Shown here one piece after another: positions 57,206-64,000 of a DNA stretch of 64,000 nt (position 1 is its first letter; each line of letters opens with the position of its first letter). The DNA lies in NCBI RefSeq assembly GCF_001729785.1, contig NZ_CP017183.1, forward strand, positions 620,001 to 684,000, in the 5' to 3' direction. Below the pieces are notes generated by a model. That model saw only the letters and a list, made by a program, of their open reading frames with translations. It made no database searches and was not told the origin of the DNA. This DNA comes from Enterobacter hormaechei subsp. xiangfangensis. Its GTDB lineage: Bacteria; Pseudomonadota; Gammaproteobacteria; Enterobacterales; Enterobacteriaceae. Both the position numbers and the translations under genes were made by a program.

Positions 57206-59668
57206 ATGCGAGTGTTGAAGTTCGGCGGTACGTCAGTGGCAAATGCAGAACGTTTTCTGCGTGTTGCCGATATCCTGGAAAGCAACGCCAGGCAGGGGCA
57301 GGTTGCCACCGTGCTCTCTGCCCCGGCCAAAATCACGAACCACCTGGTGGCGATGATTGAAAAAACCATCGGTGGTCAGGATGCACTACCGAACATCAGC
57401 GACGCCGAGCGTATCTTCGCCGATCTGCTTCAGGGGCTGGCCGACGCCCAGCCTGGTTTCCCGCTGGCGCAGCTGAAAAGCACCGTTGAACTTGAATTTG
57501 CCCAGATTAAACACGTTCTTCACGGTATCAGCCTGCTTGGCCAGTGCCCGGACAGCATCAACGCGGCGCTGATTTGCCGGGGTGAAAAACTCTCCATCGC
57601 CATCATGGCAGGCGTGCTGGAAGCGCGCGGTCACCACGTGACGGTCATCGATCCGGTTGAAAAACTGCTGGCTGTGGGCCACTACCTCGAATCCACCGTC
57701 GACATTGCCGAGTCGACACGCCGTATTGCGGCGAGCAAAATCCCGTCTGACCATATGATCCTGATGGCAGGCTTTACCGCCGGTAACGAGAAGGGCGAAC
57801 TGGTGGTGCTGGGGCGTAACGGATCCGATTACTCTGCCGCCGTGCTGGCCGCCTGTTTACGCGCAGACTGCTGTGAGATCTGGACTGATGTCGACGGCGT
57901 TTATACCTGCGATCCGCGCCAGGTGCCGGACGCCAGGCTGCTGAAGTCGATGTCGTACCAGGAAGCGATGGAGCTTTCCTACTTCGGCGCTAAAGTTCTT
58001 CACCCGCGTACCATCTCCCCGATTGCCCAGTTCCAGATCCCTTGCCTGATTAAGAATACCGGTAATCCGCAGGCGCCGGGTACGCTGATTGGCGCCAGCG
58101 CGGATGAAGATGACCTGCCGGTGAAAGGCATTTCTAACCTCAATAACATGGCGATGTTCAGCGTCTCCGGCCCGGGGATGAAGGGCATGGTCGGCATGGC
58201 GGCACGCGTCTTTGCCGCTATGTCCCGCAACGGGATCTCCGTGGTGCTGATCACACAGTCTTCTTCCGAATACAGCATCAGCTTCTGCGTTCCGCAGGGC
58301 GATTGCCTGCGCGCCCGTCGCGCGCTGGAAGAAGAGTTCTATCTGGAGCTGAAAGAAGAGCTGCTGGAGCCGCTCTCGATTCAGGAGCGTCTGGCGATTA
58401 TCTCGGTGGTCGGCGACGGTATGCGCACCCTGCGCGGTATCTCCGCCAAATTCTTTGCCGCGCTGGCGCGGGCCAATATCAATATCGTGGCGATTGCCCA
58501 GGGCTCATCCGAGCGTTCCATTTCCGTTGTCGTGGATAACGATGACGCCACTACCGGCGTGCGCGTGGTGCATCAGATGCTGTTCAACACCGACCAGGTG
58601 ATTGAGCTGTTCCTGGTGGGCGTCGGCGGCGTCGGCGGCGCGCTGCTGGAGCAGGTAAAGCGTCAGCAGGAGTGGCTTAAGAAGAAACATATCGATCTGC
58701 GCGTCTGCGGCATTGCGAACTCGAAAGCGTTGCTGACTAACGTCCACGGTCTGAACCTGGAAAACTGGCAGGCGGAGCTGGAAGAGGCGAAAGAGCCGTT
58801 TAACCTGGGCCGCCTGATCCGCCTGGTGAAAGAATATCACCTGCTTAACCCGGTGATCGTTGACTGTACCTCCAGCCAGGCGGTGGCCGATCAGTACGCG
58901 GATTTCCTGCGCGAAGGTTTCCACGTGGTGACGCCGAACAAAAAGGCCAACACCTCGTCAATGGATTACTATCACCAGCTGCGTCTGGCGGCGAGTAAGT
59001 CGCGCCGCAAGTTTCTGTATGACACCAACGTGGGCGCGGGCCTGCCGGTCATCGAGAACCTGCAAAACCTGCTGAACGCGGGCGACGAACTACAGCGTTT
59101 CTCCGGCATCCTCTCCGGCTCCCTGTCGTTTATCTTCGGCAAGCTGGACGAAGGGATGAGCCTGTCGGAAGCCACCCGCGCCGCGCGCGAGCTGGGTTAC
59201 ACCGAGCCGGATCCGCGGGACGACCTCTCCGGTATGGACGTGGCGCGTAAGCTGCTGATCCTGGTGCGCGAGACCGGCCGCGAGCTGGAGCTTTCTGATA
59301 TCGTGATTGAGCCAGTGCTGCCAGCAGAATTTGATGACAGCGGTGACGTCAGCGCCTTTATGGCGAATTTACCTCAGCTTGACGATGCCTTTGCCGCACG
59401 CGTTGCGAAAGCCCGTGATGAAGGTAAGGTATTGCGCTATGTTGGCAACATTGAAGAAGACGGCGTCTGCCGGGTGAAGATTGCCGAAGTGGATGGCAAC
59501 GATCCGCTGTACAAGGTGAAAAACGGCGAGAACGCTCTGGCGTTCTACAGCCATTATTATCAGCCACTGCCGCTGGTGCTTCGCGGCTATGGCGCAGGGA
59601 ATGATGTGACGGCGGCAGGCGTGTTTGCCGATCTGCTGCGTACCCTGTCATGGAAGTTAGGAGTTTAA
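57206..59668 (+). CDS. thrA: Aspartokinase I/homoserine dehydrogenase I, ThrA
   Basis: Bifunctional enzyme: phosphorylates aspartate and reduces aspartate semialdehyde to homoserine; inhibited by threonine. The 820 residues show kinase motifs [15 protein letters not shown] at the start and [10 protein letters not shown] near 200, two ACT-type regulatory stretches (about 320-460), and the dehydrogenase Rossmann motif [14 protein letters not shown] near 468 with TPNKKAN and [10 protein letters not shown] later. GGAAATGAGG precedes the ATG. Confidence 0.98.
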   Translation: MRVLKFGGTSVANAERFLRVADILESNARQGQVATVLSAPAKITNHLVAMIEKTIGGQDALPNISDAERIFADLLQGLADAQPGFPLAQLKSTVELEFAQIKHVLHGISLLGQCPDSINAALICRGEKLSIAIMAGVLEARGHHVTVIDPVEKLLAVGHYLESTVDIAESTRRIAASKIPSDHMILMAGFTAGNEKGELVVLGRNGSDYSAAVLAACLRADCCEIWTDVDGVYTCDPRQVPDARLLKSMSYQEAMELSYFGAKVLHPRTISPIAQFQIPCLIKNTGNPQAPGTLIGASADEDDLPVKGISNLNNMAMFSVSGPGMKGMVGMAARVFAAMSRNGISVVLITQSSSEYSISFCVPQGDCLRARRALEEEFYLELKEELLEPLSIQERLAIISVVGDGMRTLRGISAKFFAALARANINIVAIAQGSSERSISVVVDNDDATTGVRVVHQMLFNTDQVIELFLVGVGGVGGALLEQVKRQQEWLKKKHIDLRVCGIANSKALLTNVHGLNLENWQAELEEAKEPFNLGRLIRLVKEYHLLNPVIVDCTSSQAVADQYADFLREGFHVVTPNKKANTSSMDYYHQLRLAASKSRRKFLYDTNVGAGLPVIENLQNLLNAGDELQRFSGILSGSLSFIFGKLDEGMSLSEATRAARELGYTEPDPRDDLSGMDVARKLLILVRETGRELELSDIVIEPVLPAEFDDSGDVSAFMANLPQLDDAFAARVAKARDEGKVLRYVGNIEEDGVCRVKIAEVDGNDPLYKVKNGENALAFYSHYYQPLPLVLRGYGAGNDVTAAGVFADLLRTLSWKLGV

Positions 59669-59669
59669 G

Positions 59670-60599
59670 ATGGTTAAAGTATATGCCCCGGCTTCCAGCG
59701 CTAATATGAGTGTCGGATTTGACGTGCTGGGCGCGGCGGTAACGCCGGTGGACGGTTCGCTGCTGGGCGATACGGTTACGGTTGAGGCGGCAGAGCGCTT
59801 CAGCCTGAATAACATCGGCCGTTTCGCCAGTAAGCTGCCGTCTGAACCGCGCGAGAATATTGTTTATCAGTGCTGGGAACGCTTCTGTCAGGAGATTGGC
59901 AAAAACGTGCCGGTCGCCATGACGCTGGAAAAGAGCATGCCGATTGGTTCGGGGCTGGGCTCGAGCGCCTGCTCGGTGGTCGCCGCGCTGGTGGCGATGA
60001 ATGAGCACTGCGGCAAGCCGCTGAACAACAGCCGTCTGCTGGCGCTGATGGGCGAGCTGGAAGGGCGCATCTCCGGCAGCATTCATTATGATAACGTGGC
60101 GCCGTGCTTCCTTGGCGGCATGCAGCTGATGATTGAAGAAAATGGCATCATCAGCCAGCAGGTGCCAGGGTTTGATGAGTGGCTGTGGGTGCTGGCCTAT
60201 CCGGGCATTAAAGTGTCTACCGCCGAAGCGCGTGCGATCCTGCCGGCGCAGTATCGTCGTCAGGACTGTATCGCCCACGGGCGTCATCTGGCGGGCTTTA
60301 TTCATGCCTGCTACACCCGACAGCCGCAGCTGGCGGCGAAACTGATGAAAGACGTTATTGCCGAGCCGTATCGCACGAAGCTGCTGCCGGGCTTTAACGA
60401 AGCGCGACAGGCATCCATGGATATCGGCGCACAGGCGTGCGGCATCTCCGGCTCCGGCCCGACGCTGTTCGCCTTATGCGACAAGCCAGACACCGCGCAG
60501 CGCGTGGCGGACTGGCTCTCTAAACACTACCTGCAAAATCAGGAAGGCTTTGTTCATATTTGCCGTCTGGACACGGCTGGCGCACGAGTACTGGGATAA
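59670..60599 (+). CDS. thrB: Homoserine kinase ThrB
   Basis: Phosphorylates homoserine. GHMP kinase of 309 residues with the ATP loop [18 protein letters not shown] near 90-106 and C-terminal [12 protein letters not shown]. It starts 1 base after the thrA stop, behind TTAGGAG, so the two are translated in tandem. Confidence 0.97.
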   Translation: MVKVYAPASSANMSVGFDVLGAAVTPVDGSLLGDTVTVEAAERFSLNNIGRFASKLPSEPRENIVYQCWERFCQEIGKNVPVAMTLEKSMPIGSGLGSSACSVVAALVAMNEHCGKPLNNSRLLALMGELEGRISGSIHYDNVAPCFLGGMQLMIEENGIISQQVPGFDEWLWVLAYPGIKVSTAEARAILPAQYRRQDCIAHGRHLAGFIHACYTRQPQLAAKLMKDVIAEPYRTKLLPGFNEARQASMDIGAQACGISGSGPTLFALCDKPDTAQRVADWLSKHYLQNQEGFVHICRLDTAGARVLG

Positions 60600-60602
60600 C
60601 GA

Positions 60603-61889
60603 ATGAAACTCTACAACCTTAAAGATCATAACGAGCAGGTCAGCTTTGCGCAGGCGGTAACGCAGGGGCTGGGCAAAAATCAGGGGCTGTTCTTCCCCCA
60701 CGACCTGCCGGAATTTCAGCTGACCGAAATCGATGAACTGCTGAAGCAGGACTTTGTCACCCGCAGCACCAAAATTCTGTCTGCGTTTATCGGCGACGAA
60801 ATCCCACAGGAGCTGCTGGAAGAGCGCGTGCGTGCGGCGTTTGCTTTCCCGGCGCCGGTGAAGCAGGTGGAGCCTGACGTTGGCTGTCTGGAGCTGTTCC
60901 ACGGCCCGACGCTGGCGTTCAAAGATTTCGGCGGTCGTTTTATGGCGCAGATGCTGACCCACATCAGCGGCGACAAACCGGTGACCATTCTGACCGCGAC
61001 TTCAGGCGATACCGGTGCGGCGGTGGCCCATGCGTTCTACGGCCTGAAAAACGTCCGCGTGGTGATCCTCTATCCGAAAGGCAAAATCAGCCCGCTTCAG
61101 GAAAAACTGTTCTGCACCCTTGGGGGCAACATTGAAACCGTGGCGATCGACGGCGATTTCGATGCCTGTCAGGCGCTGGTGAAGCAAGCCTTCGATGACG
61201 AAGAGCTGAAGGCGGCGCTGGGGCTGAACTCTGCCAACTCCATCAACATCAGCCGTCTGCTGGCGCAGATCTGCTACTACTTCGAAGCGGTGGCGCAGTT
61301 GCCGCAGGACGCGCGCAATCAGCTGGTGGTTTCCGTGCCAAGCGGGAACTTCGGCGACCTGACGGCAGGCCTGCTGGCGAAATCACTCGGCCTGCCGGTG
61401 AAGCGCTTTATCGCCGCCACCAACGCCAACGACACCGTGCCGCGTTTCCTGAAGGACGGAAAATGGGCGCCGAACGCGACTCAGGCCACGCTCTCCAATG
61501 CGATGGATGTGTCACAGCCTAACAACTGGCCGCGTGTGGAAGAGCTGTTCCGCCGTAAGGTCTGGCGTCTGGGCGATCTGGGTTACGCAGCGGTGACGGA
61601 CGAAACCACGAAAGCCACCATGCGCGAGCTGAAAGCGGTGGGCTATACCTCTGAGCCGCATGCGGCGATTGCCTATCGTGCCCTGCGCGATCAGCTTCAA
61701 CCGGGTGAGTATGGCCTGTTCCTCGGCACCGCCCATCCGGCCAAGTTCAAAGAGAGTGTGGAAGCGATCCTGGGGGAAACGCTGCCGCTGCCAAAAGAGC
61801 TGGCCGAGCGTGCCGACCTGCCGCTGCTGTCTCATGAGCTGCCCGCAGACTTTGCCGCGCTGCGTAAGCTGATGATGACCCGAGCGTGA
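60603..61889 (+). CDS. thrC: Threonine synthase ThrC
   Basis: Pyridoxal-phosphate enzyme that converts O-phosphohomoserine to threonine. The 428 residues carry the cofactor lysine K107 in HGPTLAFKDFGGRF, the phosphate loop TATSGDTGAAVAHAF, and VPSGNFGDLTAG. It begins 3 bases after thrB. The transcript probably ends in the REP pair downstream. Confidence 0.97.
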   Translation: MKLYNLKDHNEQVSFAQAVTQGLGKNQGLFFPHDLPEFQLTEIDELLKQDFVTRSTKILSAFIGDEIPQELLEERVRAAFAFPAPVKQVEPDVGCLELFHGPTLAFKDFGGRFMAQMLTHISGDKPVTILTATSGDTGAAVAHAFYGLKNVRVVILYPKGKISPLQEKLFCTLGGNIETVAIDGDFDACQALVKQAFDDEELKAALGLNSANSINISRLLAQICYYFEAVAQLPQDARNQLVVSVPSGNFGDLTAGLLAKSLGLPVKRFIAATNANDTVPRFLKDGKWAPNATQATLSNAMDVSQPNNWPRVEELFRRKVWRLGDLGYAAVTDETTKATMRELKAVGYTSEPHAAIAYRALRDQLQPGEYGLFLGTAHPAKFKESVEAILGETLPLPKELAERADLPLLSHELPADFAALRKLMMTRA

Positions 61890-61892
61890 TTT

Positions 61893-61977
61893 TTGTCGGG
61901 TGGCGGCTACGCCTTACCCGACCTACAACGGCTCAGAACGTAGGCCGGGTAAGGCGAAGCCGCCACCCGGCTTTTTT
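61893..61977 (+). repeat. REP pair (BIME) that doubles as the thr operon terminator
   Basis: An outward REP (TTGTCGGGTGGCGGCTACG...TTACCCGACCTAC) and an inverted one (GTAGGCCGGGTAAGGCGAAG...CCACCCGGC). The second closes GCCGGGT against ACCCGGC and is directly followed by TTTTTT, which makes it an intrinsic terminator. Confidence 0.85.
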
Positions 61978-62135
61978 ATGGAGAAATTAAGGAGAAAAAC
62001 AGCAGGAAAAAAGCAGAATTTCCCAATAAATGCGGTCACTTAGCGTTTAGGATTGCAGAGAATAACATCCCCCGTTCCCATCATGTACTCTCCTTACATC
62101 GGCCCACGTTGGGCAAGAAGAATAAGGAGTCACCT

Positions 62136-62417
62136 ATGTCTACACTGAAACCTGCACTTATCGCGCTTTCACTGATGCTGGTCGCTCCGATGGCGGTGCA
62201 GGCAGCTGAAATCACCCTCGTGCCCGCGGTAAAACTGCAAATTGGCGATCGGGATAATAACGGGCACTACTGGGATGGCGGCCGCTGGCGCGACCATGAC
62301 TGGTGGAAAGCGCACTATGACTGGCGCGATAACCACTGGCGTCCGCACGATGAACATCGCGATCGTGACGATCAACACCGTCATGACGATCGTCGCCCGG
62401 ACCGGAAGCACCATTAA
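62136..62417 (+). CDS. yaaX: DUF2502 periplasmic protein YaaX
   Basis: 93 residues: a signal peptide [23 protein letters not shown] cut before AEITLVPA, then a mature part with a glycine/tryptophan block ([17 protein letters not shown]) and a tail very rich in His, Asp and Arg. The tail could bind metal, but no function is known. A frame 9 codons longer exists; ATG 62136 lies behind AAGGAG. Conserved downstream of thrC in enterics. Confidence 0.9.
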   Translation: MSTLKPALIALSLMLVAPMAVQAAEITLVPAVKLQIGDRDNNGHYWDGGRWRDHDWWKAHYDWRDNHWRPHDEHRDRDDQHRHDDRRPDRKHH

Positions 62418-62421
62418 CATA

Positions 62422-62449
62422 AACCCCGCCAGCTGGCGGGGTTGTCTTT
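62422..62449. terminator. Terminator between yaaX and yaaA
   Basis: AACCCCGCC-AGCT-GGCGGGGTT followed by GTCTTTTATT, between convergent genes. The T-run overlaps the yaaA stop. Confidence 0.88.
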
Positions 62450-63222
62450 TATTGCTCGTGACGCTTAAACACCAGCTCGTTTTTTCCTGACGATGCCTCG
62501 TCGAAGAAATACCCTTCACTGTTAAAGCCGGTGAGCTGCTCTGGCTTCGTCAGGCGGTTTTGAATGATGAAGCGGCTCATCAGACCGCGCGCTTTTTTGG
62601 CGTAGAAGCTGATTACTTTAAATTTGCCGTTTTTCTCGTCGAGGAATACCGGCTTGATAATGTCCGCATCCAGCTTTTTCGGTTTCACCGATTTGAAGTA
62701 CTCATCGGAGGCCAGGTTGATCACCACGTTGTCCCCCTGGGCTTGCAGCGCCGCGTTAAGCTTGTCGGTAATGACATCGCCCCAGAACTGGTACAGATCT
62801 TTACCTTTAGCGTTTTCCAGGCGGATACCCATCTCCAGACGATACGGCTGCATCAGATCCAGCGGGCGCAGCACCCCGTACAGGCCGGATAACATGCGCA
62901 GATGCTGCTGGGCAAAATCGAAATCGGCTTCGCTAAACGTTTCTGCTTGCAGGCCAGTGTAGACGTCACCTTTGAAGGCCAACAGCGCCTGGCGGGCGTT
63001 GGCGGGCGTGAAGTCAGGCTGCCACTCATGAAAACGGGTGGCGTTCAGGTCGGCAAGTTTATCGCTGATGCTCATCAGCGAAGCGATTTGCGGAGCCGAA
63101 AGCTTACGCGCTTCGTGGATCAACTGTTGCGAGTAGTCCAGCAATTCCGGCTGGGTATAACGCTCAGTGGCGAGCGGGCTCTGGTAGTCGAGCGTTTTGG
63201 CAGGTGAAATCAGAATCAGCAT
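62449..63222 (-). CDS. yaaA: Peroxide stress protein YaaA
   Basis: OxyR-controlled protein in E. coli that lowers free iron and so limits Fenton damage during peroxide stress. The 257 residues (DUF328/UPF0246) begin [17 protein letters not shown] and include [15 protein letters not shown] and the DNA/metal-binding-like block [15 protein letters not shown]. Located between yaaX and yaaJ as in E. coli. Confidence 0.95.
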   Translation of the reverse strand: MLILISPAKTLDYQSPLATERYTQPELLDYSQQLIHEARKLSAPQIASLMSISDKLADLNATRFHEWQPDFTPANARQALLAFKGDVYTGLQAETFSEADFDFAQQHLRMLSGLYGVLRPLDLMQPYRLEMGIRLENAKGKDLYQFWGDVITDKLNAALQAQGDNVVINLASDEYFKSVKPKKLDADIIKPVFLDEKNGKFKVISFYAKKARGLMSRFIIQNRLTKPEQLTGFNSEGYFFDEASSGKNELVFKRHEQ

Positions 63223-63288
63223 ATCCAGTCCTTGCAGGAAATTTAGAGCGACTTTAACAAAAAATCGCCCTGAATTGATCGATAGCTG

Positions 63289-64000
63289 TTATTGCCGCGG
63301 CAAATCATCCCAGGTGCCAGGGGCAATTTGTGACTCGATTTCGGGATAGCGTGAGGCGTCAAAGACGGGCTGTACGCCGAGCTTGCGCTGACGCAGATAA
63401 TCGCGCGCGATCAGCGCCACAACCGGTGAAAGCAGCAAAATGGCCGTCAGGTTCGTGATGGCCATCAGCGCCATGATGACGTCCGCTATTTGCCAGACCA
63501 ACGGCATACTGAGCAGGGAGCCGACGAAAACCATTCCCAGCACACCCGCGCGAAGGACGTTGCGGGTCAGACGCGAATTGACTTTCAGGAAGATAAGGTT
63601 GTTTTCGGCATAGATATAGTTCACCGCAATGGAACTAAAGGCAAAAAGTCCCACGACAAGTGCGACAAGGCCCGCGCCCCAGCCGCCGACGAGGGAGACC
63701 AGCGCCTGTTGTACCCAATGAATGCCTGCCGTACTACCGGACGGTTGCTCAGCGGCACCGGCCAGCAGCATGATCATCGCGCTGGCGGAGCAGATAACAA
63801 TGGTGTCTGTGAAGACGCCAATCATCTGTACAATGCCCTGCGCGGCGGGATGCGGGGGCCAGGATGCGGCCGCTGCGGCGGCATTCGGCGTGGAGCCCAT
63901 TCCCGCTTCGTTGGAGAACATACCCCGCTGAAAACCCGCAGTGAGAGCCTGGCTAAGGGTGTAACCCAACGCGCCTGAAGCCGCTTCGCGCCAGCCGAAC
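63289..64000 (-). CDS. yaaJ: Sodium/alanine symporter YaaJ (N-terminus off the window)
   Basis: Amino-acid carrier of the AgcS family that takes up alanine or glycine with sodium. Only the C-terminal 236 codons lie here; the frame is open to the right edge. Conserved stretches are GFQRGMFSNEAGMGSTPNAAA (Na+/substrate site), FTDTIVICSASAMIML, and INYIYAENNLIFL-like FSSIAVNYIYAENN. About five membrane segments remain. The symbol follows position beside yaaA. Confidence 0.9.
   Translation of the reverse strand, partial: FGWREAASGALGYTLSQALTAGFQRGMFSNEAGMGSTPNAAAAAASWPPHPAAQGIVQMIGVFTDTIVICSASAMIMLLAGAAEQPSGSTAGIHWVQQALVSLVGGWGAGLVALVVGLFAFSSIAVNYIYAENNLIFLKVNSRLTRNVLRAGVLGMVFVGSLLSMPLVWQIADVIMALMAITNLTAILLLSPVVALIARDYLRQRKLGVQPVFDASRYPEIESQIAPGTWDDLPRQ

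Overview
The window is chromosomal DNA of an enteric bacterium, most likely Enterobacter or a close relative (Lelliottia, Leclercia). Nearly every protein is a clear homologue of an Escherichia coli protein, and gene order follows the E. coli segment from the hpa cluster and tsr, through opgB-dnaCT, the leuQPV tRNAs, prfC, the deo operon, serB-radA-nadR, slt-trpR, rob-creA and arcA, to thrLABC, yaaX, yaaA and yaaJ. REP/BIME elements of enteric type lie between genes. The genus call is inference from content, not a measured identity.

Layout. 1-6962: 4-hydroxyphenylacetate (homoprotocatechuate) degradation, hpaX-I-H-F-D-E-G on the minus strand with divergent hpaR. 7046-8710: serine chemoreceptor tsr behind a near-consensus flagellar sigma-28 promoter. 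8803-16096 (minus): a GNAT acetyltransferase that abuts opgB, then yjjA, dnaC-dnaT, an inserted ohr/ohrR peroxide module, and yjjP-yjjB. 16487-20024: the yjjQ-bglJ regulators, a YbaK-like protein and an orphan PTS EIIC. 20102-22536: iron-related genes (fhuF, yjjZ) with Fur boxes, flanking a diguanylate cyclase. 22579-22898: three tRNA-Leu(CAG). 23043-29762: rsmC, holD-rimI-yjjG, prfC, osmY, ytjA, yjjU. 29759-37492: yjjV, the glycyl-radical pair yjjI-yjjW, and deoCABD, with both deo operators recognisable. 37534-39861: the remains of a fimbrial operon with two intact DUF1120 subunits and a wrecked chaperone-usher. 40100-45551: lplA, ytjB, serB-radA-nadR. 45649-47658: a divergent oxidoreductase/LysR pair. 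47750-55523: ettA, slt, trpR, yjjX, gpmB, rob, creA, arcA. 55619-64000: yjjY, yjtD, the thr operon with its attenuator, yaaX, yaaA and partial yaaJ.

Compared with E. coli K-12 (from memory), creBCD is missing between creA and arcA, yjjJ is missing between deoD and lplA, and ohr/ohrR, the EIIC/YbaK pair, the diguanylate cyclase and the oxidoreductase/LysR pair are extra.

I found no CRISPR array, prophage, insertion sequence or convincing defence system. The points most worth a second look are the decayed fimbrial operon (a chaperone start joined to an usher end), the uncharacterised YjjI/YjjW glycyl-radical system whose coding sequence carries the distal deo operator, and the orphan EIIC behind a double palindrome and a possible 35-codon leader.
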